A stretch of DNA of 64,000 nt from Providencia vermicola (lineage in GTDB: Bacteria; Pseudomonadota; Gammaproteobacteria; Enterobacterales; Enterobacteriaceae), in contig NZ_JAGSPI010000004.1 of NCBI RefSeq assembly GCF_020381325.1, forward strand, positions 124,001 to 188,000. The letters are read 5' to 3'. Positions 55,272 through 64,000 of this stretch are shown in pieces (within the stretch, counting starts at the first letter, position 1; the number at the start of each line of letters is the position of its first letter). The notes beneath the pieces are model-generated. The model saw nothing but the letters and a program-made list of their open reading frames with translations. It was not told where the DNA came from and searched no databases. The position numbers and the translations under genes were made by a program.

Positions 55272-55901
55272 TTATGCAAGTTGTTTCGACGAAATAATTC
55301 TCACCCCTTTTTCTGAATGAATGACTGAATTTAGCAAAGCGCCAGCAATATTTTTTGCAGGGCTAATTTGGCAACTCGCAGGTAATATACGGGATAAACA
55401 AGAAATAATGCGAATAACAATAACCTCACCAAGACGCTCTTGATTACGATGACCACTAATGACATTAGGACGCACTAATGTCAATGACTCAAAATTCAAG
55501 GCGATTAAGCTTTGTTCAAGCTCCCCCTTTATTCGGCTGTAGAAGAATGGTGAGTTTGCATTAGCACCTAATGCAGAGGTTAGCGCATAAGTTGGACAAC
55601 CCCATTTTTTGGCAAGTTTTGCGCACGCTAAGGGGTAAGTGTAATCAACTTGGCGAAACGCAGATTTTGAACCCGCCACTTTCATTGTTGACCCTAAAGT
55701 GCAAATCACCGCATCCACTTCCCACATCATCGCATCATCGGGTAGCTGTTCAAAATTAACAATCGGTGCGAATAATTTGGGGTGCTCAGGTAATGCATGG
55801 CGTACAGGGGCAACAATTTGGCTAATTCGAGAGTCTGCAAGCGCTTGCTCTAACACATGACTACCCACTAACCCTGTTGCACCTATTAGTAATATTTTCA
55901 T
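55272..55901 (-). CDS. NAD(P)-binding Rossmann-fold oxidoreductase
   Basis: 209 residues of the atypical short-chain dehydrogenase family (HTATIP2/YbjT-like). The nucleotide motif GATGLVGSH is at the N-terminus, CTLGST follows in the middle, and a possible catalytic YSRIK (YxxxK) is present. Substrate unknown. It stands alone on the minus strand. Confidence 0.85.
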   Translation of the reverse strand: MKILLIGATGLVGSHVLEQALADSRISQIVAPVRHALPEHPKLFAPIVNFEQLPDDAMMWEVDAVICTLGSTMKVAGSKSAFRQVDYTYPLACAKLAKKWGCPTYALTSALGANANSPFFYSRIKGELEQSLIALNFESLTLVRPNVISGHRNQERLGEVIVIRIISCLSRILPASCQISPAKNIAGALLNSVIHSEKGVRIISSKQLA

Positions 55902-55986
55902 GGATAATCCTCATAAATTAGAAATAAGACCAATAATGCAGACTCAAAAAATATCCGTATCAATACACTGAATATAGAAAGTTATT

Positions 55987-57243
55987 TTAACCAATCCGAA
56001 AATCATCACTTAACTGAGCCCAGTGCCTAATTAATTGTTCTTTCTGTTTTTGGAACATAGGCAACTCCTTTAGCATCAAGGGCCAATACGCTCTAGCATG
56101 TTGCATAACATCTAATAAATGTGGCTTGATGACAAGCCAAGGAACACCAACTTTTTGTGCCCACTGTTCAAAATGCGCCAACGTAATCTCATTCCATTGT
56201 TTTGTACCAACAAATTTTAATGCAAGTTTATCGTTCTCAATGTAAGGACTCGTGAAAACCACATCATATAATGGTGATAGGCAAGGGGATATTTTATCTC
56301 GGTAGATTAGTGACCAATTTTTTAAATGGGCATCTCCATTACCTAATAAAATATTAATTAACAATCTCCTCGCCATTTGTTGGATATCTTTATATTTTTC
56401 TGAACTTGAATAATAAAGCGTGCTTCCTAAAATTTCATAATTTGCTTTTTGATACTTATCAGTGGGGTATAAACCAAATATTTGAGCAAAATCCTCCGTA
56501 TGAATTCGGCCTTCTGAGCTACGATCAAACCGTTTAATCCCATAAGCATACTCCTCATCAGCCAACTTTATATCTGGAAGATCCTCAAGATCTGCTAACT
56601 TAATTAACCGTATTTCGGGGATGGCTGCCCCTGCACTTTCAGCTAATCTCATGCAGGTATATTCATTGACTGGAACACCCTGATGCAATGTGGAAGGCGT
56701 TTTAACAATCCACATATCCTCTGAAACTTCTTGATTAATATAGTAGCGTCCATCTAAATAAGAAGACGAAAATTTTATTTGAACGCCCGCTAATGAAAAT
56801 TTGCTATCTGAATGTTTAACATCAATTTGTTGTGGTTCAGTCGAAGTTCGATATTGCAAAGCCCAATCAGGCACTTTTCCAGCACGAATTGGTTCTACAT
56901 ATAATGCCCCAGATAAATTACGTCCTAAATATGCCAAGAGCGCAAATTCATTGTCTATCTGACATTTAATCATTTTTGCAGTATGTTCCCTTAAAGCCCC
57001 TTCAGGTAACAAATTGGATAAAATAGGAGGGAGCTTTATTCGACTCATTAATGGGCTATCAAGATAATCTGTGTCCATTAACTGCCGCAATGTGAATACT
57101 GGACGCTCTAGCACTGACATACTCACAAAGTCAGGATGAAAAACGAGTATATTCCTTCCCCCAGCATAATGAACAACAATGGCAACCTCTAAACCATGTA
57201 ACTGGATCCTGAGTCCTTCAACATTTTCAGTTTGTTTACTCAT
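55987..57243 (-). CDS. hipA: HipA-family serine/threonine kinase toxin
   Basis: 418 residues. Seen are the N-terminal HipA_N region, the flexible loop SLAGVQIKFSSS that carries the autophosphorylated serine in HipA, YGIKRFDR, and the kinase catalytic NGDAHLKNWSL with DxHxKN. E. coli HipA phosphorylates glutamyl-tRNA synthetase and causes persistence; the target here is unknown. The start at 57243 overlaps the hipB stop as ATGA; the longer frame inside hipB is rejected. Confidence 0.92.
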   Translation of the reverse strand: MSKQTENVEGLRIQLHGLEVAIVVHYAGGRNILVFHPDFVSMSVLERPVFTLRQLMDTDYLDSPLMSRIKLPPILSNLLPEGALREHTAKMIKCQIDNEFALLAYLGRNLSGALYVEPIRAGKVPDWALQYRTSTEPQQIDVKHSDSKFSLAGVQIKFSSSYLDGRYYINQEVSEDMWIVKTPSTLHQGVPVNEYTCMRLAESAGAAIPEIRLIKLADLEDLPDIKLADEEYAYGIKRFDRSSEGRIHTEDFAQIFGLYPTDKYQKANYEILGSTLYYSSSEKYKDIQQMARRLLINILLGNGDAHLKNWSLIYRDKISPCLSPLYDVVFTSPYIENDKLALKFVGTKQWNEITLAHFEQWAQKVGVPWLVIKPHLLDVMQHARAYWPLMLKELPMFQKQKEQLIRHWAQLSDDFRIG

Positions 57244-57563
57244 TTCGTCCTCGTGATATTTGTCCAAAAATCTAAGTCATCACTCTGTGAGGTTTGTAAA
57301 TCTTCCTGGTCATCTGGCAGGTGTGTTTTTTCAGCATTAAATTGTAATGATGTTTTATTCGAATCTTTCTGTACAATTGAAATCGCTAAATCTAACCCTT
57401 CAAGCACACGAAGAAATGTTGATAATTTAATGTCGTTACCTGCTTCAACACGTTGGTATTGTTGCTGCTTCATACCAATACGCATGTACATATCTTTTTG
57501 CTCAAGACCTAAATTTTTGCGTTGTTTAATCAATGTACTCGCTATTTTTTTTATCTCGTCCAT
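57240..57563 (-). CDS. hipB: HipB-family antitoxin and repressor
   Basis: 107 residues with a Cro/CI-type helix-turn-helix (IKQRKNLGLEQKDMYMRIGMKQQQYQRVEAG) and a long acidic C-terminal tail, longer than in E. coli HipB (88 residues). It would neutralise HipA and repress the operon. ATG at 57563 has GAGGTGG upstream. Six dyads directly upstream of its start fit as its operators. Confidence 0.9.
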   Translation of the reverse strand: MDEIKKIASTLIKQRKNLGLEQKDMYMRIGMKQQQYQRVEAGNDIKLSTFLRVLEGLDLAISIVQKDSNKTSLQFNAEKTHLPDDQEDLQTSQSDDLDFWTNITRTK

Positions 57564-57576
57564 ACCCACCTCAAAT

Positions 57577-57743
57577 TACAACTTAAGTGATGTTTGCTAC
57601 TCAATAATACAACTTTAGCATTGTAAAATATCAAAATACAACTTAAATATTGTACAAAACAAAAAAACAACCCACAGATTGTTTAAATCAAGAATTACAA
57701 CAAATGAGTTGTATTATAACTTTAATACAATAATTAAGTTGTT
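57577..57743. promoter_or_regulatory. Array of six HipB-type operators spaced about 30 bp apart
   Basis: Six 18-bp imperfect dyads with consensus TACAAC-N6-GTTGTA start at 57577, 57608, 57637, 57666, 57696 and 57726. Spacings are 31, 29, 29, 30 and 30 bp, about three helical turns. The fifth is perfect in its half-sites. They fill the region between hipB and hemP. E. coli hipBA has four operators of another sequence, so the arrangement fits the family, but the number and regularity are high. Confidence 0.85.
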
Positions 57744-57821
57744 TTTACTTCAAAATTTGCAGCTTGTAGCTCTTTTGTTGTTTGATTGTGAAAATCACTT
57801 GATATTGGCCATAATTATAAA

Positions 57822-57840
57822 GATAATCATTCTCAATATC
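57822..57840. promoter_or_regulatory. Fur box upstream of hemP
   Basis: GATAATCATTCTCAATATC matches 15 of 19 positions of the Fur consensus. It lies 24 bp before the hemP frame and should give iron repression of the haem operon. Confidence 0.8.
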
Positions 57841-57864
57841 ATTTCTGTTATCAGTATAGTTAGC

Positions 57865-58050
57865 ATGGTAAATAATATGACAGCGCCAGTTGCAGAAAAT
57901 ATCGCCGAAACGGCCAAGCAAACAATCAAAACTGACGTCGTAGAGAGCCAACAGCTCTTGGGGCCGACAGGAAAGGTTTCCATACAGCACAATGGCGAGC
58001 TTTACCAGTTAAGGCAAACACGTACAGGTAAATTGATTTTAACGAAGTAA
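57865..58050 (+). CDS. hemP: Haemin uptake protein HemP/HmuP
   Basis: 61 residues. The C-terminal region VSIQHNGELYQLRQTRTGKLILTK is the HemP signature (pattern H-G-Y-LR-T-GKLILTK). HemP/HmuP proteins are needed for haem receptor expression in some bacteria. ATG at 57865 is used here; ATG at 57877 gives a 57-residue product and is equally possible, since neither has a strong ribosome-binding site. The longer upstream frame runs through the Fur box and operators and is rejected. Confidence 0.88.
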   Translation: MVNNMTAPVAENIAETAKQTIKTDVVESQQLLGPTGKVSIQHNGELYQLRQTRTGKLILTK

Positions 58051-58410
58051 CGTTCCAACAAAAATTTTATCCGCAAGCCACCTAGGTCACTCATCCAGGC
58101 AGCCAGCTTAATCTAAAACATAGGAATCGGTTTCTATGGAGTTTAAACTGTCGTCTGTATTTGTTGATTTTTTATCTAAAAAGCAAACAAAAAGGTCATA
58201 CTCCGACCGCGTAAAATTCGCAATCATCACTCGCACACTTTGCGATATTCCTGCGCATCTTACATTCGAAGCTCCCCATGTAATGCCAATTTCCTATCCT
58301 CCTGATGGGCAATCCGCCTGTCTATATGCATTTTCACCATTACATAAATAGCCTTTTATTTTCGCTAGTTAGCCTAGTAAAAAATGAAATTTTTACGGAG
58401 TATCACCATT
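58051..58410. other. Leader region between hemP and hmuR with a doubtful 71-codon frame
   Basis: A frame of 71 codons at 58136-58351 starts MEFKLSSVFVDFLSKKQTKR but shows no known domain, signal peptide or good codon pattern. I do not call it a gene. The gap may hold a second promoter for hmuR; no second Fur box was clear. Confidence 0.4.
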
Positions 58411-60411
58411 ATGTCTCATGTTTTACGGATATCCGTGTTGACCAGTGCGATCCTAAGTGTCATCGCCAGCGCTCATGCACAAGCGGCTGAACCCTCAACG
58501 ACTAAAAAAAGCAATGACGTCATGACTGTTTATGCAACAGGGACTGAACGTGATAGCTTTGATGCGCCAATGATGGTGAGCGTGATTAAAAATAATTCAC
58601 CTGAAACCCAAACAGCAAGCACAGTTAATGACATACTACGCAAAGTGCCCGGTATTAACGTGGCAGGGACTGGCCGTTCAAATGGGCAAGATGTCTCTAT
58701 GCGTGGCTTTGACCGCCAAGGGATCTTGACGCTAGTAGATGGTGTTCGCCAAGGCACCGACACAGGCCATGTGAATGGCACATTTATTGACCCTGCTCTG
58801 ATTAAACAAGTTGAAATCATTCGAGGTCCATCCGCCCTACTTTATGGTAGCGGTGCAATGGGGGGAGTCATCGCATGGGAAACGGTTGATGCTAAAGACC
58901 TACTACGTGATGGGCAAAACCACGGTTTTCGCGTATTTACCCAAGCCGCGACAGGTGACCATAGCTTTGGTTTTGGTGGCACAACGTTCGGGCGTACCGA
59001 TAACCTTGATGGTGTTTTTAGCTTTGTAACAAAAGAAGTGGGTGATATTCGCATCAGTAATGGCGATGACATGGATAATAAAGAAACTATTGCCAACCTG
59101 CTAGCCAAAGGCACATGGCAAATTGATGATGCACAGAAGCTTGCAGGTCAGGTTCGTTACTATAATAACGATGCCCATGAACCTAAAAATCCACAGGTAT
59201 TGAATGTCGCTAAGGATAACCTACAAGTTAACCGTACCACACGCCAACGTGATGCACAGGCAACTTACCAGCTCAACCCTGCCTCTCAAGATTGGTTAAA
59301 CCTAAAAGTGACCCCTTACTATTCAGAGGTCAATATTACAGCAAAAGGGATTGGAACGCCTTATGAAGGTCGCACACAAAAAACCTACGGCTTAAAAGCA
59401 GATAACCGTTCTAACGTTTATGATTTACCGCTGGCGGCTCATAACCTCACCTATGGCAGCGAAGCTTATAAGCAAAAGCAAACCCCTTACGCAAACACAA
59501 CCCAATTCCCTGATGCGGATATCACCTTTGCTTCTGGCTTCTTACAAGACGAAATAGCCCTAAAAGACTTACCCGTGTCATTTATTGTGGGTACACGTTA
59601 TGACCACTATAAAGCAAAAGCAAAAGGCAATGAGGACGTTAAAGCAGATAAATGGTCATCGAAAGGCGCAGTAAGTATTACGCCAACAGATTGGTCCATG
59701 CTATTTGCATCCTACTCTGAAGCCTTCCGCGCGCCGACAATGATGGAAATGTATAACGATGCAATTCATTTCCCTATGGGTCCCAACAAATATAACAGGT
59801 GGCGACCAAACCCAAACTTAAAACCAGAAACAGCTCAAACTACTGAATATGGGATGGGATTACGTTTTGATGATTTATTGATGGAAAGGGATAACCTGCA
59901 ATTTAAAGCAAGCTATTTTGATACAAAAGCCAAGGATTATATCAATACAAGCGTTAACTTTGCTGAAGGTTATACCACCTCTGTTAATGATAAACGCGCC
60001 AAAATTTGGGGTGTAGATGCATCACTGGATTATACAACAGACTATTTCACGTGGAACTTAGCCTACAACCGTACAACAGGCAAGAACGAATATGACGGCA
60101 AATCAATTACGTCAATCAAGCCAGAGTCATTAACCAGTAACCTGTCAATTCCTGTTGCTAATAGCGGTTTCTCTGTGGGCTGGTTAGGGGAATTTACCCG
60201 CCACACCGACTTTAATAAGGCCTCTAAAGCTAAGCAACAAGCTGGCTATGCCGTCCATGATTTCTACGTTAGCTACCAAGGCGACGGCGAACTCAAAGGT
60301 TTAGGCACAAGCGTGGTGTTAGGCAATGCCTTCGACAAAGAATATTACTCATCACAAGGCATTCCTCAAGATGGACGTAATGCCAAGCTACTGGTCAGCT
60401 TCCAGTGGTAA
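58411..60411 (+). CDS. hmuR: TonB-dependent haem receptor
   Basis: 666 residues: a signal peptide cleaved near HAQA, a plug domain (VNDILRKVPGINVAGTGRSN), and a 22-strand barrel ending in FQW with the terminal aromatic. The haem-receptor motifs FRAP (SEAFRAPTMMEMY) and NPNL (NPNLKPETAQTTEYG) are both present. It brings haem across the outer membrane with TonB energy. ATG at 58411 follows ACGGAG; the upstream ATG at 58384 lacks a site. Part of hemP-hmuRSTUV. Confidence 0.95.
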   Translation: MSHVLRISVLTSAILSVIASAHAQAAEPSTTKKSNDVMTVYATGTERDSFDAPMMVSVIKNNSPETQTASTVNDILRKVPGINVAGTGRSNGQDVSMRGFDRQGILTLVDGVRQGTDTGHVNGTFIDPALIKQVEIIRGPSALLYGSGAMGGVIAWETVDAKDLLRDGQNHGFRVFTQAATGDHSFGFGGTTFGRTDNLDGVFSFVTKEVGDIRISNGDDMDNKETIANLLAKGTWQIDDAQKLAGQVRYYNNDAHEPKNPQVLNVAKDNLQVNRTTRQRDAQATYQLNPASQDWLNLKVTPYYSEVNITAKGIGTPYEGRTQKTYGLKADNRSNVYDLPLAAHNLTYGSEAYKQKQTPYANTTQFPDADITFASGFLQDEIALKDLPVSFIVGTRYDHYKAKAKGNEDVKADKWSSKGAVSITPTDWSMLFASYSEAFRAPTMMEMYNDAIHFPMGPNKYNRWRPNPNLKPETAQTTEYGMGLRFDDLLMERDNLQFKASYFDTKAKDYINTSVNFAEGYTTSVNDKRAKIWGVDASLDYTTDYFTWNLAYNRTTGKNEYDGKSITSIKPESLTSNLSIPVANSGFSVGWLGEFTRHTDFNKASKAKQQAGYAVHDFYVSYQGDGELKGLGTSVVLGNAFDKEYYSSQGIPQDGRNAKLLVSFQW

Positions 60412-60436
60412 TTTATACAATATTAAGGAGATAGAC

Positions 60437-61486
60437 GTGAATTCAACCATTTTCGAGCGTTACCAACAAGCCAAAGCAGATAACAAAGCCAAATACGCTC
60501 GTGATCTTGCCGCTTACCTGAATATTTCTGAAGCACAGCTACTGCACAGCCGTGTGGGTCATGATAAAGCCGCGCGTTTAGAGGTTGATGCGCCAACCTT
60601 GTTGACTGAATTAGCGGCAGTTGGGCAAGTCAAAGCCATTACCCGCAATGAATATGTGGTGCATGAACAAGTGGGTCGTTATGACAATGCAACATTCAGC
60701 CCTCATGGTGGTTTGATTTTAAACCCTCGCGCGCTTGATTTGCGCATGTTTTTTTCCCATTGGGATGCGATTTTTGCACTGACAGAAGACACCAAACACG
60801 GTGAACGCCACAGTATCCAGTTCTTTGATAAACAAGGTGATGCGCTGCATAAAGTCTACACCACAGATGAAACTGACATGACGGCATGGCAAGCACTGAT
60901 TGAAAAATACACCACCCAAAATAACCGTGAATTAGCCCATGTACCCGCGACGTCATTCACTAACCAACCTGTTAGTGATGAACTAAAACAGCAATTGGAA
61001 CAAGAGTGGCGCAACATGACCGATGTGCACCAATTTTTTGTGTTATTGAAAAAGAATAATTTAAGCCGCCAGCAAGTTTTCGCCGCTGTGAGTGATGATT
61101 TAGCCTGGAAAGTGCCGAACGATTCCTTCAATCAGCTGATTAACACTGCGTTCAAGGAGCAGAACGAAATCATGATTTTTGTGGGCAACCGCGGATGTGT
61201 GCAAATTTTCACTGGTGAAATCAAAAAAATCATGCCATATCAGAGTGAAGGTTCAGATTTGAAATGGCTTAACATTTTCAATCCTGATTTTACCTTACAC
61301 ATGATTGAAAACGGCATTCATGAGTGCTGGGTGACACGCAAACCAACGCAAGATGGCTTTGTGACTAGCCTTGAAGTTTTCGATATTGAAGGGAATCAAA
61401 TCGCACAAATGTACGGTCAACGCACTGAAGGTACGCCAGAGCAAGAACAATGGCGCCAGCAAGTCACTGCGTTACCACGCATTTAA
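60437..61486 (+). CDS. hmuS: Haemin-degrading/trafficking protein HmuS
   Basis: 349 residues, the family length, with the duplicated ChuS/HmuS fold. The first half contains VRNEYVVHEQVG-like text (TRNEYVVHEQVGRY) and the second GNRGCVQIFTGEIKKI. It handles or breaks down imported haem in the cytoplasm. GTG at 60437 has AAGGAG at 6 bases and gives the family length; a longer frame starting in hmuR is rejected. Confidence 0.94.
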   Translation: MNSTIFERYQQAKADNKAKYARDLAAYLNISEAQLLHSRVGHDKAARLEVDAPTLLTELAAVGQVKAITRNEYVVHEQVGRYDNATFSPHGGLILNPRALDLRMFFSHWDAIFALTEDTKHGERHSIQFFDKQGDALHKVYTTDETDMTAWQALIEKYTTQNNRELAHVPATSFTNQPVSDELKQQLEQEWRNMTDVHQFFVLLKKNNLSRQQVFAAVSDDLAWKVPNDSFNQLINTAFKEQNEIMIFVGNRGCVQIFTGEIKKIMPYQSEGSDLKWLNIFNPDFTLHMIENGIHECWVTRKPTQDGFVTSLEVFDIEGNQIAQMYGQRTEGTPEQEQWRQQVTALPRI

Positions 61487-61504
61487 AATTTAGGTAAATT
61501 TATT

Positions 61505-62326
61505 ATGAAACAATGGCTTCTAACCTTATCGGTCCTGTTTGTCTCATTTAGTTCTTATGCTACCCAGCGCATTGTCACCCTCGGTGGTGATGTGACAGAA
61601 ATAGTTTATGAACTCGGCGCTCAAGACCAACTTGTGGCTCGTGATAGCACCAGCCTGCACCCAGAGCAAGCGACTAAGCTTCCTGATGTGGGTTACATGC
61701 GAATGCTTAATGCAGAAGGCGTGCTTTCAATGCGCCCAACATTGGTTCTTGCCAGTGAATTAGCAAAACCGTCCATGGCGTTAACGCAAATAGAAAAAAG
61801 CGGCGTTAAAATTATCAAAGTCACGGGAAAGCCGAGTTTAGAAGCCATTCCAGAAAAAATCACGACCATTGCAGCTGCGGTTAATAAACCTGAGCAAGGC
61901 AAGCAATTGGTGGATAAATTTAATCAATCGCTTAGCCAAGTCAACACCGCGCCGATTGATAAAAAAGTGTTATTTATCATGAGCCACGGTGGCGTACTTC
62001 CCCTTGCTGCGGGGAAAAAAACCGCGGTTGATAGCATGATAACCGCAATTGGCGCAAAAAATGCAATGGCCAATTTTGATAGCTATCGCCCGCTTTCCTC
62101 GGAAGGTTTATTGTCTAGCCAACCAGACTTAATTGTTTTCACTGAAGAAGGCATTAAATCATTAGGTGGCGTCGATCGCGTGTGGAACTTGCCCGGTATC
62201 GCCATGACCCCCGCGGGGAAAAATAAAGCACTCGCCGTCGTTGATGATGTGGGCATGCTAACATTCAGTTTAGGCACGCCAAAAGTTATGCAGCAGCTAC
62301 GAGAGGCATTAGAGAAGTCCCAATGA
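61505..62326 (+). CDS. hmuT: Periplasmic haemin-binding protein
   Basis: 273 residues: a signal peptide (LTLSVLFVSFSSYA) and the class III solute-binding fold of haem ABC systems. The RIVTLGGDVTEIVYELGAQD start and DVGYMRMLNAEGVLSMRP are characteristic. It carries haem from HmuR to HmuU. It is 18 bp after hmuS and overlaps hmuU by 4 bp. Confidence 0.94.
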   Translation: MKQWLLTLSVLFVSFSSYATQRIVTLGGDVTEIVYELGAQDQLVARDSTSLHPEQATKLPDVGYMRMLNAEGVLSMRPTLVLASELAKPSMALTQIEKSGVKIIKVTGKPSLEAIPEKITTIAAAVNKPEQGKQLVDKFNQSLSQVNTAPIDKKVLFIMSHGGVLPLAAGKKTAVDSMITAIGAKNAMANFDSYRPLSSEGLLSSQPDLIVFTEEGIKSLGGVDRVWNLPGIAMTPAGKNKALAVVDDVGMLTFSLGTPKVMQQLREALEKSQ

Positions 62327-63324
62327 TCCGTTTTAAGCGCCCTTTTTTCGTTATTCTTATTTTATTGTTCGTACTTTGTGGCTTGACGTTTATTGCATCC
62401 AACGCAGGGCCAATAAATTTTTCGTTCAATACTCTGTGGCAGGCTTCTGCCACCGATCCTGACTGGCAAATTTGGCTAAATATTCGTTTGCCACGCGTCT
62501 TGATAGCCATTTTAGTGGGGCTAGCACTGGCTGTGTCTGGTGCCATTATGCAGGGGCTTTTTCGTAATCCACTCGCTGACCCCAGTTTACTGGGCATTAG
62601 TAGTGGTGCAGCATTAGCCGTTGCCGCTTTTATCGTTTTATCATTTTCATTACCAGCAGTAATGCAAAACTATGGCCATATCGCAGCAGCTTTTATTGGT
62701 AGCTTAGTTGTCTCCTTAATTATTTTTAGCTTAAATCGTTCATCCAACGGTAATTTAGCGCGTCTACTCCTGGCGGGTATCGCAATAAATGCACTGTGTA
62801 TGTCATTTATCGGCGTGCTGAGTTATATCAGTAATGACCAACAACTCAGAACCTTTAGTCTCTGGATGATGGGCACACTGGGAAATGTGGATTGGATGTC
62901 TCTAGCCATTGCCGCTACGGTCATTTTACCTGTCACCGCGGTTTGTTTGTGGCAAGGCAATAAACTGAATATCCTCCAATTAGGGGATGAAGATGCACAC
63001 TATCTAGGTTTGAATGTTGAACGGGCTAAATTTGTATTGCTATTTCTCAGTGCCTTATTAGTCGGATGTGCGGTGGCGATGAGTGGCGTAATTGGCTTTG
63101 TTGGTCTAGTGGTTCCACACTTAATCCGCATGACATTAGGCCCCGATCATCGTTGGTTAATACCAGGGTCAGCCATTGTGGGCGCTGCCCTGTTATTAAT
63201 CGCCGACACCATTGCCCGTACAGCAGTCGCCCCTGCTGAAATCCCTGTGGGTCTGCTCACTGGGTTGATTGGTGGGCCATACTTTTTATGGCTTATTTTA
63301 CGCCAGCCTGCGGGGAGAATTTAA
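62323..63324 (+). CDS. hmuU: Haemin ABC transporter permease
   Basis: 333 residues of the FecCD/BtuC permease family with about ten helices. Conserved parts are RLPRVLIAILVGLALAVSGA, RNPLADPSLLGISSGAALAV and GVIGFVGLVVPHLIRM, the last being the contact with the ATPase. It moves haem over the inner membrane. Start overlaps the hmuT stop as ATGA, and hmuV follows by 3 bp. Confidence 0.95.
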   Translation: MIRFKRPFFVILILLFVLCGLTFIASNAGPINFSFNTLWQASATDPDWQIWLNIRLPRVLIAILVGLALAVSGAIMQGLFRNPLADPSLLGISSGAALAVAAFIVLSFSLPAVMQNYGHIAAAFIGSLVVSLIIFSLNRSSNGNLARLLLAGIAINALCMSFIGVLSYISNDQQLRTFSLWMMGTLGNVDWMSLAIAATVILPVTAVCLWQGNKLNILQLGDEDAHYLGLNVERAKFVLLFLSALLVGCAVAMSGVIGFVGLVVPHLIRMTLGPDHRWLIPGSAIVGAALLLIADTIARTAVAPAEIPVGLLTGLIGGPYFLWLILRQPAGRI

Positions 63325-63327
63325 GCG

Positions 63328-64000
63328 ATGCAAGAGAAATCTATTTTATTAGAGGCACAAAATCTCATTTATCAAATAGATGATAAGGTATTGATTAACA
63401 ATGTTAGTCTCTCGATTAAACAACATGAAATGGTGGTTATTATTGGCCCTAATGGGGCAGGGAAATCCAGTCTACTAAAACTGTTAACGGGCTATAATTC
63501 CCCCACACAAGGTACCTGCTTGTTAGAGGGGCGCTCTTTAAATGAGTGGCAAGGTAATGAGTTAGCACGTAAACGAGCAGTAATGAAGCAACATAGTCAT
63601 TTGCAATTTGCTTTCACTGTTGAGGACGTTGTGGCCATGGGACGTACCCCTTATGGTTCGGAACACAAGCAAGTTGCTATTGAAGAAGCATTATCCCTGA
63701 CCCATTGCCAAGTGTTGCGCCACCGTGATTATCGGCAGCTTTCTGGCGGTGAACAACAACGAGTTCAGTTAGCACGTGTGTTAGCGCAATTATGGCAACC
63801 TACACAGCAAAGCGCTTGTCTATTTTTAGATGAACCCACGTCAGCTCTGGATTTATACCACCAGCAACATAGCTTGCGCTTACTTCACCAGCTCACCCGT
63901 GAACGTCCAATTGGCGTATGCTGCGTACTTCATGATTTAAACCTAACTGCATTATATGCCGATCGCGTTTTTTTAATTCACGAAGGAAAATTAGCCGCTA
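63328..64000 (+). CDS. hmuV: Haemin ABC transporter ATP-binding protein, cut at the window end
   Basis: About 224 codons lie in the window and the frame stays open at the last base. Walker A is GPNGAGKS, the signature is LSGGEQQR, and Walker B is [11 protein letters not shown], all intact. It powers HmuU. The ATG at 63328 follows the hmuU stop by 3 bp. The expected length is about 260 residues, so only the end is missing. Confidence 0.94.
   Translation, partial: MQEKSILLEAQNLIYQIDDKVLINNVSLSIKQHEMVVIIGPNGAGKSSLLKLLTGYNSPTQGTCLLEGRSLNEWQGNELARKRAVMKQHSHLQFAFTVEDVVAMGRTPYGSEHKQVAIEEALSLTHCQVLRHRDYRQLSGGEQQRVQLARVLAQLWQPTQQSACLFLDEPTSALDLYHQQHSLRLLHQLTRERPIGVCCVLHDLNLTALYADRVFLIHEGKLAA

Noticed and set aside
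57577-57743. Possible CRISPR array because of six repeats at about 30-bp period
   Set aside because: Repeats are 18-bp palindromes with 11-13 bp between them, far too short for spacers, the half-sites vary, and no cas genes are near. They fit HipB operators.
58136-58351. 71-codon frame between hemP and hmuR as a gene
   Set aside because: No domain, no conserved pattern and no strong ribosome-binding site; such a leader gap is common before hmuR.

Overview
The window looks like a gammaproteobacterial chromosome of the Morganellaceae, most likely Providencia or a close relative. This is inferred from the AT-rich base composition and from the grouping of a galETKM operon, an SglT-type galactose/Na+ symporter and a Fur-controlled hemP-hmuRSTUV locus. 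No rRNA or tRNA gene was seen, so species cannot be fixed.

Positions 1 to about 28,680 form a genomic island of the CP4-57/P4 type. It begins inside a tyrosine integrase and carries the CP4-57 backbone: a YfjJ/inovirus-Gp2-like protein, YfjI, AlpA, a YfjP-like GTPase, a KlcA/YfjX antirestriction protein, YfjQ, the WYL regulator YfjR, and YfjT- and IrmA-like secreted proteins. It seems to end at a degraded copy of the ssrA (tmRNA) 3' end near 28,651-28,680. The cargo is mostly defence-like. It includes a pair of bacterial dynamins (LeoBC/LeoA type), an IS481-family insertion, an unrecognised gene broken by a 19-bp tandem duplication, and a SIR2-HerA system broken in both genes (frameshift in sir2, amber codon in herA). 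It also holds an intact type I restriction cassette in the order hsdM-hsdS-prrC-hsdR, with the PrrC anticodon nuclease, and a retron-type reverse transcriptase translationally coupled to a membrane-anchored partner.

From 28.9 to 40.5 kb there is a junction with an hsdM remnant, then an LpxP-like lipid A acyltransferase, a TSUP permease, and a LysR-controlled tripartite efflux operon (MFS, HlyD adaptor, outer-membrane factor) followed by a DUF2938 gene. A BhsA-like stress protein and a LysR/alcohol dehydrogenase divergent pair follow. From 40.5 to 48.1 kb lies a galactose regulon: sglT, galR and galETKM, with GalR operators visible upstream of galE and sglT.

From 48.3 to 53.7 kb an IclR-type regulator precedes an uncharacterised four-gene operon (OPT transporter, class V aminotransferase homologue, PepE, DUF1177), which looks like a peptide uptake and breakdown unit. 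After an orphan UhpC-like transporter and a Rossmann-fold oxidoreductase comes hipBA, headed by six regularly spaced 18-bp operators. The window closes with the haem uptake operon hemP-hmuRSTUV, preceded by a Fur box and cut off inside hmuV.
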